Below are positions 10,841-23,313 of a stretch of DNA of 64,000 nt, in pieces. Under the pieces are notes generated by a model. That model was not told the origin of the DNA and did not search any database. It was given only the letters and a program-made list of their open reading frames with translations. The position numbers were made by a program, and so were the translations under genes. Source of the DNA: Dermacentor variabilis (Eukaryota; Arthropoda; Arachnida; Ixodida; Ixodidae). Every line of letters begins with the position of its first letter. Position 1 is the first letter of the stretch. The DNA is taken from assembly GCF_050947875.1 (NCBI RefSeq), contig NC_134572.1, forward strand, positions 155,269,105-155,333,104. Reading direction: 5' to 3'.

Positions 10841-12423
10841 CAGAGCATATCTATTGTTCGGAGAATGTGCCATCGGGGAAAAAATTGCCCAGGACGCGCG
10901 AGAGTAGACCGAATTTTATGGTGCAGTATTTGCTGGGATCAGCCGTGGTAACATCGGCGTTCGGAATGTGCATACGTGACCCACTGTTTTCAGCGGTCTT
11001 GAACAGAAATGCAATTTGGTCGATGCTCGCACTTCCAGGGTACTTTTTTCCATGATAGTACATCTCCTTTAATGCAAATGTCATGAAGGCAGCTCATAGC
11101 CGAAGCAGCAGGTCACCATTGAGAAAATTGTCTTGCCGACACACTGATATGGCTGTAGAGATAAAACACTTTGCACTTCTTGATATGAATGCATTGCATG
11201 GCATATATACAAAAAGGTGCAACATTTTAGTCTTCAAGTTATTAGATCAGAGAAGCAACTATATTTTCTTCAGTCACTCCTCTTGCACTTTTCCCTGGTG
11301 AAAGTTGTTCTTGACCCCAATCGCTTGCAAGGATAAACTTGCTGCTGTTAGGAGGAACAAACAGTATTCGTGAATATCCATCCTAAAGAAAGCGCCAAAA
11401 AAGTATAATCACAGAACACGACAAGCAGTAACTTCTGTGTTAGAAAAACATGTAAGTAGATCAACGTTGTTGGAACAAGGGATGTTGCTGTAGCCAACAT
11501 TTCGACATAGGTGCATGTCATCAGAGTAGCAAATGTTTTCCTTGGCTGTGTTGGTTTGGGTTGTGCATAGCTCACTGGCCCCTGGCTTCATTGCGGGAGA
11601 AGAAACTGGTGCATATAATAGGTCAATAGAAGTCAAAGTTTTAAAATAAAGGAAGGAAGGGTGTGCTTAACAGTGGTGATTGTGATGGAGCGGGTATGAG
11701 CACTGCTGTAATTTCTTGCTAAGAGTAGGGGTGACCAAAACAGAAAACGATGTACACATGTATGCAGTCATTAATCCAGTAGACCTAATCTTCCCAGAAG
11801 ACAAAAAAGTATCAAGATAAACAGTTTGCACGTTTGGAAAAAGGAAACGAAGTATTAAGGACAATAAATTTTGTATGAAGATGCATCTGGTTAAGATCAC
11901 TGTAAATGGTAAATGAAGGCACATTAAAAATACATATTTTGTTGAAAGCCGATGAAGGAAAGATATATTAACCAAATATTAAAAAATAGGGACATCAAAA
12001 TTAAACTGGGTATGTCCATAAAACTGTAAAGAACAGCCTGTGGAAAAAAAGATGAGATGGACAATATGATAACCACGTGCAAGATTGCAAAACGCTGAGC
12101 GCTGTTTATATTCATGCTGCTGTTGACGGCTTCAAGTTTCTGTCTTCCTGTGGAAACTTTGCCTTACTTGAACAAGGAAATGGGTCATTCTTTAAACAAG
12201 TCAGTTCAAATGTAGTTCAAAGCTTCAGCATTATTATAATGATAGAAAATATTACGGGTAGTTCTCCTGGGTGTGCTTTCATTCACCAGTTATTTCCACA
12301 GTTGTAAGCTCAAAATTTAAGGGTCTAAATGGACCATGGTCTCCTGGGAAACCCTTAGCTGGTCTTTTTTTTCAACACAGATGCCTGCACATTATATGTG
12401 TTAGCAGCAGCGCTAGCGAGCTG
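10841..12423. other. unclassified intergenic DNA
   Basis: Only short frames (up to 102 codons on the minus strand at 11667-11975) without recognisable domains; A/T-rich, intron- or spacer-like composition. Confidence 0.5.
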
Positions 12424-12475
12424 CAATATTTATTTATTTCAAAGTACCTTACAGGCCCCAAGGGGAGCATTGAGT

Positions 12476-12510
12476 AAGGGGGGCGTCATTGAACGAATGA
12501 CGCCCCCCTT
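12476..12510. repeat. perfect 15-bp-stem hairpin
   Basis: AAGGGGGGCGTCATT, a 5-nt loop, then its exact reverse complement. It sits inside the LINE-B 3' UTR right before the terminal signature hairpin. Confidence 0.95.
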
Positions 12511-12793
12511 AGAGAAAACAGATATATGAGCGCTAAAAAATGTGAGAGTCAAAAATGTTTGTACTGATCACATGCTTCCAAAACAGTGTTAAAAAAACGC
12601 TAAATCAATACAAAGAGTTATCGGGAAAGGAATGAAAAGTACATTTCACCCTAACATAAAAGGCGATGTAACACTTGCGCAAAATAACGTACATAGCGCG
12701 AGTACATAAAGCAAACAAAATTGAAACCACAATAACAAGAAAAAGAAAGTCACGTATTATATGACATGACATATGTACAGATGAAGATATTTG

Positions 12794-15520
12794 TTATGAT
12801 GAAGACTGTAGGTTCAGTAGTTGTCTAAATTTATCATTGCTCATTTGAGCGACAGTGCTATTAGGAAGCGAATTCCATAACCGAATCGCTCGTGGTAAAG
12901 CCGAGAAGTTAAATGCGTTAGTGTTGCCATAAATGCGAGTGAGACTTAAATCATTATAAAGTCGTCGTGATGTGCAAGACGCGCGTTCCAGTGGCAAGTT
13001 TGGTGGCTTGATTTGGTGAACATATCTATGGAGCAAGGACAGGAGTGCTATGTCACGTCGGCTGCTCAGTGATTGAAGGGAAAGGTCGAGTTTTATTTGA
13101 GTAATGCTTGACTGGTAGCTGTAATTTCGGGAAATAAATAGACTAGCTCGGTTATGGATGGCTTCTATCATGTGGATTAGGTATTCATGGTAGGGAGACC
13201 ATATAGGGGACGCGAACTCGCGCTGAGGGCGTACAAATGATACGAATGCTAATTTACGGATGTTAGACGGGCTATTACGCAAGTTGCGGCGAATATACCC
13301 AAGAGATTTGGAAGCGTTTGCGCATATGGTTGCAATGTGAAAGGCTCAGGAAAGGCTCGGTGTAAGATTTACGCCTAGATATTTATATGCTGATGCCTGA
13401 GATATTATATTTGAGTTCATATAATAGGAAAACCTATGAGTTGATGTTTTTCGCGTGAATGTCATTAGTTGGCATTTAGATGAGTTAAGTTTCATTTGCC
13501 AGTCTTCACACCATTTGGTAACGAGATGAAGGTCCTCTTGAAGAATGTGATGGTCATCAAGGCTGCGAATTGGTCGATATAATATACAATCATCGGCGAA
13601 AACACGCATGCAGGATGAGATGTTATTGGGCAGATCATTGATGTAAATAAGAAAAAGCAAGGCTCCTAGTACGCTACCCTGCGGTACACCGGAACTGACA
13701 TATGCAAGGGGTGACGTAAAATTATTAACGACTGTAAATTGCTGACGATTTGTTAGGAAGTTACGAATCCAGGAGAGCGTTAAGCAGTCTAATTTGAGAA
13801 CGGATAATTTGGAAATTAAACGGCAGTGATCCACACGGTCGAAGGCTTTGGAGAAGTCGAGAAAAAAGCAATCTGTTTGAAGATTATGGTCCATGTTAAA
13901 ATGCAAGTCTGTAGTGAATTCTAGTAACTGCGTCTCACATGACAAACCTTTCCTAAACCCATGTTGGTTAATAAAGAAAAAATTATTTGATTCCAAATGA
14001 TGATACATGTGAGATGCAATGATATGTTCAAGCATTTTGCAGCAAATACTTGTCAATGATATCGGCCGATAGTTTTCTGGGGAATTCTTGCAACCATTTT
14101 TGTGGACTGGTATCACTTTTGCAATTTTCCAGTCTAAGGGAAGCTGGCCTGATGACAACGACTGGCGGAAGATATTGCATAAAAATTTGCTAGATAACGT
14201 GACTGTATTCTTTAAAATTTTTGAGTTAATATTATCGACACCCGAAGAAGTAGTCAACTTAAGGTTATTTATGAGACCTATGATACTATCCTCTGTTATA
14301 TCGATGGATTTCATGCACTGGTAATCTAGATCAGTGACTTCCGGCAGATTAGAATGGTCTTCTACTGTGAATATGGATGAAAAAAAAATCATTAAAGACG
14401 ACTGGGCATTCCTTGTCACTGATTGGAGCTTGATTCCCATCACTTAGTGAAATGTGATGTGAGCCACTATTGGGTGAAATCACCTGCCAGAATTTTCGGG
14501 GGTTGTTTTTAAGTAGTGAAGGTAGATCTTGAGAGAAGTATTTTTCTTTAGCCTCTTTTAAAGATGAACAGTAAACTTTCAAAAATGAGCTATATTTATC
14601 CCATACCACGGGTGAGTTTCTACGCTTTGCAGTTGCGTATAGCCTTTTCTTCTTGTTTCTGAGCCGTCGAAGGTGCTTGGTGAACCAAGGGTTCTGTCTA
14701 TCGCCTGTTATTCTTATTTGGGGGATATACGTTTCCACTAAAGCACACAGCTTTTCTTTAAACAGAATCCAGTTTTCGTTGACTGACCGAGCAGTAAACG
14801 AAGCTAAAAAGGTGCCAGAAAAAAAAGTATCAAGTTCTTTGTTAATATTGCCATAGTCTCCCCTGTTGTAATCACGGATGGTTTTGTTTGAGACGCCTGT
14901 ATATTTCAAGGGAATGTTAAGAGTAAGTTGTAGTAGCTTGTGATCACTGAAACCGTCTAAGCAAACAACTTCACCAATTGTTTCAGGGGTGTTAGTGAAA
15001 ACTAAATCTAATATGTTAGTGCCACGGGTGGGCTGGGTAATTATTTGGAATAAATTGAAATCTAACATTAAAGAAATGAACTCCATTGATGTATGACAAG
15101 AGGATGATAGGTTATTCCAGTCGATCAATGGAAAATTAAAGTCGCCAAAAACATAGACGATATCAGCCTGACAGAGCTCAAGGGCTTTAGAAATACTATT
15201 GCGCAGTTCGACAAGAAAGTACTGGTTTGCATCGGGAGGACGATAACAGCATCCTATCAGTAGCTTGTTTCTGTAGGTTAGACATTCAGCCCATATTATC
15301 TCAATACTGGAATCTACATTAATAACTTGTGAGGTAACTGTTCATTTGATACCAAGGAGTACGCCACCACCTCTCTTTTCGGTCCGATCACACCTTAAAA
15401 TGTTATATGTGCTATCATGTGGAAATATTTCATTATCTGTTATTTCAGAGTGTAGCCATACTTGTTGCGACAACCAAAGTGAAACTTGGTAACAGTGAGT
15501 GAAAAAGAACAGCATTCCAC
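12794..15520 (-). pseudogene. LINE-B ORF2: endonuclease and reverse transcriptase
   Basis: From the right: SEITDNEIFP (endonuclease, about 15490), RGGGVLLGIK, then after a stop GCCYRPPDANQYF, FGDFNFPLIDW, GFSDHKLLQLTL (SDH catalytic triad part intact), and RT in the frame 14443-13346 with RPISLTSICCKMLEHI, QHGFRKGLSCETQLLE, FLDFSKAFDRVDH, GVPQGSVLGALLFLIYINDLP and the intact FADD box. After a frameshift near 13300 the C-terminal part runs to 12794. Only a few lesions, so it is younger or better preserved than LINE-A. The 365-codon RT frame is the longest intact RT piece in the window. Confidence 0.88.
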
Positions 15521-15540
15521 AATACCGATTCAAGTCGTCT

Positions 15541-16470
15541 GGAAAAGTTGCTTAAGTCATTGTACACTCCGTACCCCACCAATCACAATTATACACCACA
15601 CTGACTCACATGGTGTCAACCATGCTATTACAACACTAGGCATCAAGTGAGGAGAATTAGAGGATAAGAGGGCACAATGCTTTTTGTTAGAACATCAAAT
15701 GTGCTTTACATTAATGCTACATTCTAACTAACAAAGACGCAGCCGGTTTGCGAGTAGTGCCCAATGCATACGAAAGCTAATGACATTCTGTGCAGCAGAA
15801 TGTTGCCGATGAGGTGTTATTTGCACAAGTGCACTCTTTCATACAAAATGACATCCTGCAGTGAAGCCTTGTGCCAACATTAGAGTGAAAAACACCACAG
15901 TGGAAAGCAAAGAGCGCTATATTGCTTGAAAATTACTAAGAATTATTCGATTATTCATTATCCTTACTCTTCATTAAAGATTCACAGACTGTTCCCATCG
16001 GGTGCAGTAAACAGGCTCCCTGCCTTTGCAGTCGTAGCAACAATGATCTGTGGCACAGACAAGAAGAAATGCTCATGTAGTTTATGCAAGAGTATACCCT
16101 ACAAATTACACCCCATTTCACATACCAATGTCGTAGAAGAAGAAGAAGAAAAAGCTATTCTGGTGGAGGCTGCATACCCCAGTGAAGAAGAAACAAGTGC
16201 AGCCTAACCATTGCTGTTGCCGATGCCTGTGCGCTAGCAGTTGCATAGAATATGGCAGTTACAATAGTTTATCTGCAAGCACTGCAACCTGCTGCCACTT
16301 TACCAGTACACAGCTGTCATAAATTAGTGCAAGTTCAAGCTCTCTAATGGATTTATCTCATATGACACAACTGCAAAGCAATATTCTGCAAATAAGTGAA
16401 GAGCGATGTGGCATCCCACACAATGAAACGCCTTTGAGGAATCTGAATCACCACCTGCATTCTTAGGCAA
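15541..16470. other. unclassified intergenic DNA
   Basis: No recognisable feature; a short E-rich frame at 15926-16207 has no domain signature. Confidence 0.5.
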
Positions 16471-16712
16471 AGTTACACCCTTTGGAGTGCCCCTACTGCC
16501 ACACGACTATAATCGTTATCTGCCTTGATGCGTTTCCTTTCTTGAAAACGCCGCGCCCGCTACTTTCCTGTCGGGAATGCTATCATGCTGATAACACGCA
16601 TGACGTTCGTTACTGGAAAGTAACGGGCTCGCAGCGTTAAAGAAAGGAAACGCATCAAGGCAGATGACGATTATCGTTGTGTGGCAGAAGGGGCACTCCA
16701 AAGGTTGTAACT
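16471..16712. mobile_element. fold-back MITE with long terminal inverted repeats
   Basis: The left arm (from AGTTACACCCTTTGGAGTGC at 16471) is repeated in inverted form on the right (ending GGTTGTAACT at 16712). About 95-100 bp of each arm pair with only a few mismatches, including TCTGCCTTGATGCGTTTCCT in both. The centre of roughly 50 bp is unpaired. At 242 bp with no coding capacity it is a non-autonomous DNA transposon that can fold into one long hairpin. Superfamily and target duplication are not clear. Confidence 0.85.
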
Positions 16713-17440
16713 CTGTGTAAGAGTGTGGGCAGTGACAAGGGAAAAGAGTGTGTTCTGTGTAAAGTAGTGCAGCTGTAAAACCTAAAGCTTTGGAGAATGC
16801 ACTTAGTATCAGCTGTGAAGCTTTCTAATTTGAATTGCACGCAGTAAAAACCTCCATCCAGTTTTGCAAAACGCGAACCCCCTATCTTTTTGTTGTTTAA
16901 AGGTAATGACGCGTAGCGCCATAACATGTAAATTATGGGTTTCGTTCCCAAACAAAGTGAATAGCACCATCCTAAGTGTTATGTGCCTTCTGTCTCACAT
17001 TTTCTGTCAAAAATTGTTAGTGTCAAATGCTGCTATGGGCAGAGAAACGGATTTCTGGAGCAATATAAAGTATTAGGTACTTTGATCTGAGTTCTTTCTC
17101 TGCTGTTTAAGCATTATCGGGTCTTAAATTAAAAAAGAAATGAGGAATAAATACAACATGCATATTTCACGTCACAACCCTCATGAGGTATTTAGTAGTC
17201 TGGATCATAAAAGATTCCACATTTACAACGCAGGACAGATTTTATGCCACTAAAAGAATGGCATCATGCCAATGATTCTGCATTTAGTGCAATATTTATT
17301 TGTATTTAGTTATGTTGGAATGTGTGTGCAATTTCAGAGATATCGCTTGACATGTTTTAGATTGACCGTTTTCCCAATTTAAGCAAATTCGTATTCGCAA
17401 ATAACCTTATATGACACCAAGAACTTGCTTAGCAGGAGTA
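16713..17440. other. unclassified intergenic DNA
   Basis: Nothing recognised; short frames only. Confidence 0.5.
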
Positions 17441-17459
17441 TTTCTAACATTTGCAAGAT

Positions 17460-17715
17460 ATGAGGCTGTTGAATGCATATCTAAGCCTGGGGTGCACGCC
17501 GCCCTCTAATCTCATCAGCAAGTTTCTGGAACTCCTCTACAAGGTTTCTTATGATGAATGTAAAGTTGCTTCAACGGGAGAAACAGGGAATTTAAACAGG
17601 TTAATTATGCAGCATAAGAATGATGTCAGCAAGAAGCAAGGATCAAGAAGCACTGTCGCTCAATGTGCATAGACTAACAAACGCAAGAATCATTTGGGAT
17701 GATTCAAAATTCTGG
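17460..17715 (+). pseudogene. Penelope-like element GIY-YIG endonuclease fragment
   Basis: The frame reads ...LLYKVSYDECKVASTGETGN, then RLIMQHKNDVSKKQGSRSTV and, after a stop, RIIWDDSKFW. This follows the layout of the C-terminal GIY-YIG domain of Penelope-like retroelements: Y-x-I-x-C-x2-C, a T/Y-x-G-E/Q-T-G-N box, an R-L/I-x-x-H-K-x-D-V helix, and a closing W-D-x-S/A segment. No Penelope reverse transcriptase is seen next to it. The domain would nick target DNA. The match is by pattern only and the fragment is short. Confidence 0.5.
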
Positions 17716-17759
17716 CATTAGAACGAAATGTTTTTATTCTATACTCAAACTTTGAATAT

Positions 17760-19665
17760 TCACTCTTCTACCACTACCTTCATTCACTACCACTACCTTC
17801 ACCAGAAACATTTATAATTATTATCATATATATGCCACATCATCCAAGCCAATATCCAAGCCTTCATAAGCTGCTTTTTTTACTGGTAATTCTCTGTGGA
17901 AAAGAGGTGTCCGTATGAAGAGCATATCATATATTTATTATCCGTTTCCTGATAAATGATGAGGGAAAGACTTCGCAACAAAAATGCATTGAACTTCAGC
18001 AAGTTCTATGTTTGAAGCTGTTGATTGTTTTTTTCCTTTGCCATCTTTGACCCACCTGGTTAGCTAAGTAGACAGAAAAGCTGCAGGAGAAAGGTGGGGA
18101 TTCCAAATTAGACTTGTGCCCCTGGGGACCTTTTCACGGTCACCGGAGGAACTGCCTGTGGCCTCGGCATCTTCCTTGAGGGCCATGGCCACGTCTTAGA
18201 AACCTCGCCTCCACAGGCTGCATAAAGAAGGATAATTTTCTGAGCTCAGTCTTTTTCTTAAAAGAACCCATTTAAGTAGTATTCGTGGCTTTGCACCACA
18301 AAACAGACAAATGATTGGCCACTCAAGTCACTTTAGAAGTATTCGCAGGCGTATTCATTGGAAAAACACTTTTATGTAGCACACAATGAGTAACAGTGAC
18401 AGAAAAGTGTATCGGGAGGCTTTCATATTGCTCTGCAACTTCTCACGGACACTTTTCATTTAATTATTTGAAATGTTTACTAACAATTAAGAATTATGTT
18501 TTAGGCAGAATGCAAAAAATAATCCGAGTATCTCCATGTGATGGCCAACATCAGCTTCATTCTGTCTCGTTACAACGCATTTACATATTTCTAAATCTTG
18601 GTGCACGATGGGACACCCTGTAGATCAAAAAAACAATATTACAAATTTCATATTCATCTGTTGCGGGTTATTGATGGCTATGACTGCTTCAGGTTGTTCT
18701 TTCAGGGCGGTACAAGCAGTTTCGAAGTAAAATTGTTTTGCATCAAGGGCATGTAATCTAGAAAATCAAGCAAAATGTCAAGTTGTGTTCACTATTCAGA
18801 TGTTTAACTACGAAGCTGAAGGGAAAGGAAACATTACACAACACCTAATAGGCAATGCAAAATTTTAAAATCTCAACCGAACAAGAAACCATTTTTTGAA
18901 AACGCAGAAAAAAGCCACCAGCTTACGTCGAGTACAGCCTTGCTATGTACGCCAACTGAAGTTGCTACCGCAATGCTTGGGCACCATATGAACTAACAAT
19001 CAACAACTTCCAACAGAATATTAACACCGCTAAATGAACTGGCCTTTAAAGATTCTTGATCTGAAATCCTCAACGACTTGTTCTGGCGTTTATTCTGTCG
19101 AGCTCAATCTGAATTCTCAAAAGCTGGCTCTCGGCCATAATTTCTCATCATCAGCGTAAGCCTCAAGATAGGGCTGACCTGCAGATAAAGTGGATAATGC
19201 TTGACAAACATCATCAACACTCCTACATGTTAACCAGAAGGTTCACTCATGCAGCCATGAAATTATGTGAGGCAGACACATGATATATTGAAGCTGGTTT
19301 TGTGAAGTGTTTCATGCTTCCAAGACTTCTTCTCCAGTTGTGAAAGCTGTCTCCACTAGCTAAATAAGCGTTTAGAATAAAGAAAAAGAACTTCAACATG
19401 CTCACAATACATTGGCCATTTGCAAGTTACCAGCAGTCTTTTTGGGCTCCTAGGTTGCCTGGTGCAAATCTAATATGCCGCAGTACTTGCGTTACCCAGT
19501 ACCAGGTACTTTAAAATGCAGTGTGTTCAGAGCCCTTTCCCTCCATTTTTCTGCTTTCAAAACAGTTTACCATGAGGTCAGTAGGCGTCGAGAAAGGGGA
19601 CACAAAACACTGTGCACTACTGATTTCTAATATGTTTATCGATTTCTAATATCGAAATTGGTCAC
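17760..19665. other. unclassified intergenic DNA
   Basis: No coding domain recognised; a C/G-richer patch at about 18055-18230 could be an old repeat. Confidence 0.45.
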
Positions 19666-19992
19666 ACCAGAGATCTCTATAGTGTTGGCAGCAGCAATCG
19701 CAGCTCAGAGGCTAAGGTGGATCCATTACGCTCCGGGCTGGTAAGGCCACAGAATTCGTCCCTCGAGGAGAAGGCAAGATGGCGTACACATCGCTCATTA
19801 GAGCGAGTGTCCAGCGCTTCGCAAGAAGCTATGGACACCACCCCAAGCAAGGTGGTGCAGCAAGCACCTAAGGAGCGGCGAATTTCTGCGGACCTCTCTT
19901 GAAAACACAAAACCAAAATTAGAGGGCCCCAAATGACTCTATAGGCGAAAAAACATTCTTCTTCGTACACAAAGCACCAAATTACCTTCATT

Positions 19993-20612
19993 ATGGACAC
20001 TCAAATTATGCAGTGGAATGCTAGAGGTCTTCTCAGAAACCTTGATGATGCTCAAGAACTTCTCTACGGACTCACTCAAAAAGTGCTGTGTGCACAGGAA
20101 ACCAATCTTAAATCCAAACACACTAACTTTCTTCGTAATTATGTTATTTTTCGTAAAGATCCCGATGATGCCACCGCATCATCTGGCGGTGACCCATTAT
20201 ACTCGACAAAGGTATAGTCTGTCAACATGTACAACTAATAAACGCCCCTAGAAGCAGTGCCCGTTTGAGTCGTACTTCTAAACAAATTAATACTATCTGT
20301 TCTATGTACACACCCCCGCATTATCAGCTACATAAATACCTAACATCATTAGATGAATTACCCCAATCCTATTTGGTTTTAGGTGATTTAAATGCACTCA
20401 GCAACATATGGGGGGATTTTCACTACGATGTGCGAGATTGACTACGGAACAGTTTCTCTTTTCTTCTGGGGCATGTCTTTTCAATAACAAGGCACCTCCA
20501 TATTATCATATTGAACACAAAACACTCCTCTATACACCTCAGCATTGCATCTCCGACCCTTTTACCTGATAATAAATGTAATGTCATTAGAAAATATACG
20601 GCAGCGACCATT
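19993..20612 (+). pseudogene. LINE-C ORF2 endonuclease, N-terminal part
   Basis: Starts at the ATG of MDTQIMQWNARGLL and shows AQETNLKSKHTNFLRNYV (catalytic Glu region, QET), then YLVLGDLNALSNIWGD after frame changes, and the start of the GSDH motif. It aligns with the intact LINE-G endonuclease (54433-55401). Multiple frameshifts and stops. Confidence 0.75.
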
Positions 20613-23187
20613 CCACCATTGCCTTATTTCACGCGCTTAGGCAATTTCTGTATGCGAATGTAAAACCCGGTAATCGTATTATATTATCCGGAGATTTTAA
20701 TTTGGCTAATGTCGACTGGCAAACATTCTCACTTAAAAAACATGACCCTCTAGGGGAGTCTATGCTGGACATTGCTTTTGCTTTTGACTTATTGCAAATT
20801 GAGGAACAAAACACACGAATTCAAGGCAGTTCTCAGTCAATTCTTGACCTTTTCTTCTTGTCAGCGGATAAATTAGTGCCAAAACAAATTGCGAGATAGT
20901 AACTGGCATATCGGATCACGAGGCTGTACTACTCATCGTTATAGGCACCGTGTTAGATAAGAAATCTGAATGTTCATCTTACCGAAACTTCTCTCGAGCC
21001 GATGATGTATCAATTATTGATATACTTTCGCTAAATTTCCACGACTTTTCAAGTAGCATGGAAGACGTAGTGTCATTGTGGTGCAGGTTTTAAAAAATAG
21101 TTAGAAAGTGCATTGATCCTTTTGTCCCCTTGTCGACTAAAAAGAGAAAATCGCAATAATCCCTGGATCACCCGCGAGACATTGAGGCTCCAAAGGAAAC
21201 TGAAACCTGTAAAGAAACAATTTAAAATCGAAAACGTGCAGTCGGTAAAACAAAAGATGGACAAAATTTCTTCTGAGCTCAAAAGTCAAGTGCATGCCGA
21301 TAAACAACGCTACTATGGTAAATCGCTACCAAGTTTCATAACCACGGCTCCAGAGAAATTTTGGCGTTCTATTTCTCCGACCTCCAAGAAATGTGATTTA
21401 TTTCATGTTGATGATAAGGCAGTTCACGAAAGCATAGAAATAGCAAATACGTTTAAGAAACGCTTTATGTCCGTCTCTACAAATGATAATGATGTAATAC
21501 CACCTTTCGAAATATGAATGCCGTCTAACCCGATGTTGAAATAAGCGAACCAGGTATACCCAACATGCTTTCACAATCGAACACTAAAAAATCTTCTGGC
21601 CCGGACAACATTGCAAACACATTTTCAAAATGGTATGCAGAATGGACATCAAAGTACTTGCACGTTCTGTTCACAAGATCATTGTACGATGAACAAGTGC
21701 CAAGTGACTGAAGGACAGCCAGAGTGAAGCCATTACATAAAACAGGAAGGAAGCACTGCATTCAAAACTACCGTCCAATTTCTTTAATATCTACAGCATG
21801 TAAACTTTTGGAACACATAATCCATAATCATATCTCAGAATTCTTGGAAAACAATATTGTACTAACAAAGCATCAACACGGATTCAGAAAAGGCTACTCT
21901 ATAATTACCCAATTAGTTTTAACAGTGCACGACTTTGCGAAAGCACTTAACAATGGAAAACAAATAGATGCTATTTTCATGGACTTTTCAAAGGCTTTCG
22001 ACAGGGACTCTCACAAGAAACTACATTATAAATTGAGCAAGATACTGAAAAACTCCAGACTACTTAATTGGCTCACAGCATACCTTGATAGCAGAGAACA
22101 ATTTGTTGTTTTTAATAATCATTCTTCTGAACAACTTCCCGTAGACTTTGGTGTTCCGCAGGACTCCGTCCTTGGACCTCTCTTGTTCCTTTTATCATTA
22201 ATGATATGCTGCATGGTATTCCAGTTATGGCTGAGCTTTATGCAGATGACTGCGTATTGTACTCAGAGATAGACAATATTACTGACCAGAGGTTGCTGAA
22301 CGATGCTTTTCAACAAATTGTCGACTGGTGCGCTGCCTGGTAAATGTCAATTAATTTCGAGAAAACAGTTTTTATGTCCATCTCACATAAGAAGCATAAG
22401 CTAACATTTCCATACGGTATCAATAACATAATTCTTTCCGAAGTAACACATTATAAGTATCTAGGACTCTGGAGCACAAATTACCTTACTTGGGTTAAGC
22501 ACCTTGAATATGTAGTAGCTAATGCTAACCGCAAGCTTTGTTTTTTAAGGAGGGCTTTGAAGCTTTCTACTTCCACTGTACGCCTACTCGCATATGAAGC
22601 TGTAATTCTGCCTATGCTAGACTATGCATGTGTAATTTGGGACCCTTTTACTAAAACTGGCACTAACAAGATAGAAATGGTGCAAAGAAAAGCAGCTCGT
22701 TTTATTTATAACAACTACGGACGCACTTCAGTGACAGACCTCTTAACAAAAGCAAACCTGCCGCCATTAATGCAAAGGAATCATGTATCACAACTAAAAT
22801 TTCTTCTTCAACTTATTAACGGTCATTATAAGATAGATCTCGCGGGAATAATTACTTTTTCATCTGGTTATGCTACTAGGCAGCGACATAGCCGAACAAT
22901 AACCGCATTTAGTACACGTAATAATTGCTTTAGGTATTCCTTCTTTCCCTGAACAGTCGTAGATTGGAACATCTAACCAATGACCAAGTTTTAAAATCAT
23001 CACTTTCGGCGTTTGTTTCAAGTATTGAGTAACAATTTGTTATCTTGCTGTGCCACTGCGATGCTCACGCTCTGTTAACCGGATTTGTATTGTTTAATTT
23101 GCCTATGCTATAATATTCTTTACATATGTATTGTTTCCCACCCTACTGAAATCCCCAATGGGGATTGCAGTATTGATAAAAAAAATA
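20613..23187 (+). mobile_element. CR1-like LINE nested inside LINE-C
   Basis: Begins in mid-endonuclease (5'-truncated) and ends after CCCCAATGGGGATTGCAGTATTGATAAAAAAAAT, a 3' end with a short CCCCAATGGGG hairpin different from that of LINE-A/B. LINE-C coding sequence flanks it on both sides without loss, so it is a true insertion. Short ATT(C/T)CC-like matches at both junctions are the candidate target duplication. Confidence 0.82.
20640..22985 (+). pseudogene. nested CR1-like ORF2: endonuclease and reverse transcriptase
   Basis: Endonuclease pieces: GNRIILSGDFNLANVDWQTF, SILDLFFLS and GISDHEAVLL. The linker and RT follow: NNPWITRETLRLQRKLK, YRPISLISTACKLLEHII, QHGFRKGYSIITQL, IFMDFSKAFDR, GVPQDSVLGPLLF (usual Gly replaced by Asp in the QGS turn) and, after a frameshift, ELYADDCVLYSEI with an intact YADD box. 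The C-terminal part runs at 22344-22952 (YKYLGLW, LDYACVIWDPF). Several stops and frameshifts. Confidence 0.83.
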
Positions 23188-23313
23188 TTTCCCGATAGTT
23201 TTCCGTGCACCGAAGATGAATTAATGTCCCCCACAGTTTCCTCGGCGGAAAAGTGATTCGGCCGACTGGGAACAGTTCCAAACAATACCCTCATATCGTG
23301 GGCTGACATTTCT

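Larger units (their letters stand above)
12424..15540 (-). mobile_element. LINE-B: 5'-truncated CR1/L2-group LINE, same family as LINE-A
   Basis: On the minus strand, endonuclease and reverse transcriptase closely match LINE-A (for example the PQGSVLG-LLFL-YINDLP block and FADDCILYR). It ends in the shared 3' terminus: CTCCCCTTGGGGCCTGTAA and an AAATAAATAAATA tail at 12424-12440. ORF1 and the start of the endonuclease are absent, so the copy is 5'-truncated at about 15500-15540, as usual for target-primed insertions. Confidence 0.87.
19670..23313 (+). mobile_element. LINE-C: I-clade LINE fragment, interrupted by a nested LINE
   Basis: ORF1 C-terminal sequence (SASQEAMDTT, 19800-19900) and the ORF2 start MDTQIMQWNARGLLRNLDD match LINE-G at 51-57 kb almost line by line. 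The endonuclease is cut near 20612 at ...GSDH and resumes at about 23188 with FPIVFRAPK and later ADWEQFQT and ISWADIS, corresponding to SDHFPILLRSPK, ADWEKFRT and ISWGDMS in LINE-G. The 2.6 kb between is a separate CR1-like LINE. LINE-C then stops abruptly at about 23313, where the satellite-like units begin. Confidence 0.82.

Noticed and set aside
20560..20660. Apparent chimeric LINE joining I-clade and CR1-like halves
   Set aside because: The I-clade endonuclease resumes at 23188 after the CR1-like 3' end, so this is a nested insertion, not a chimera.
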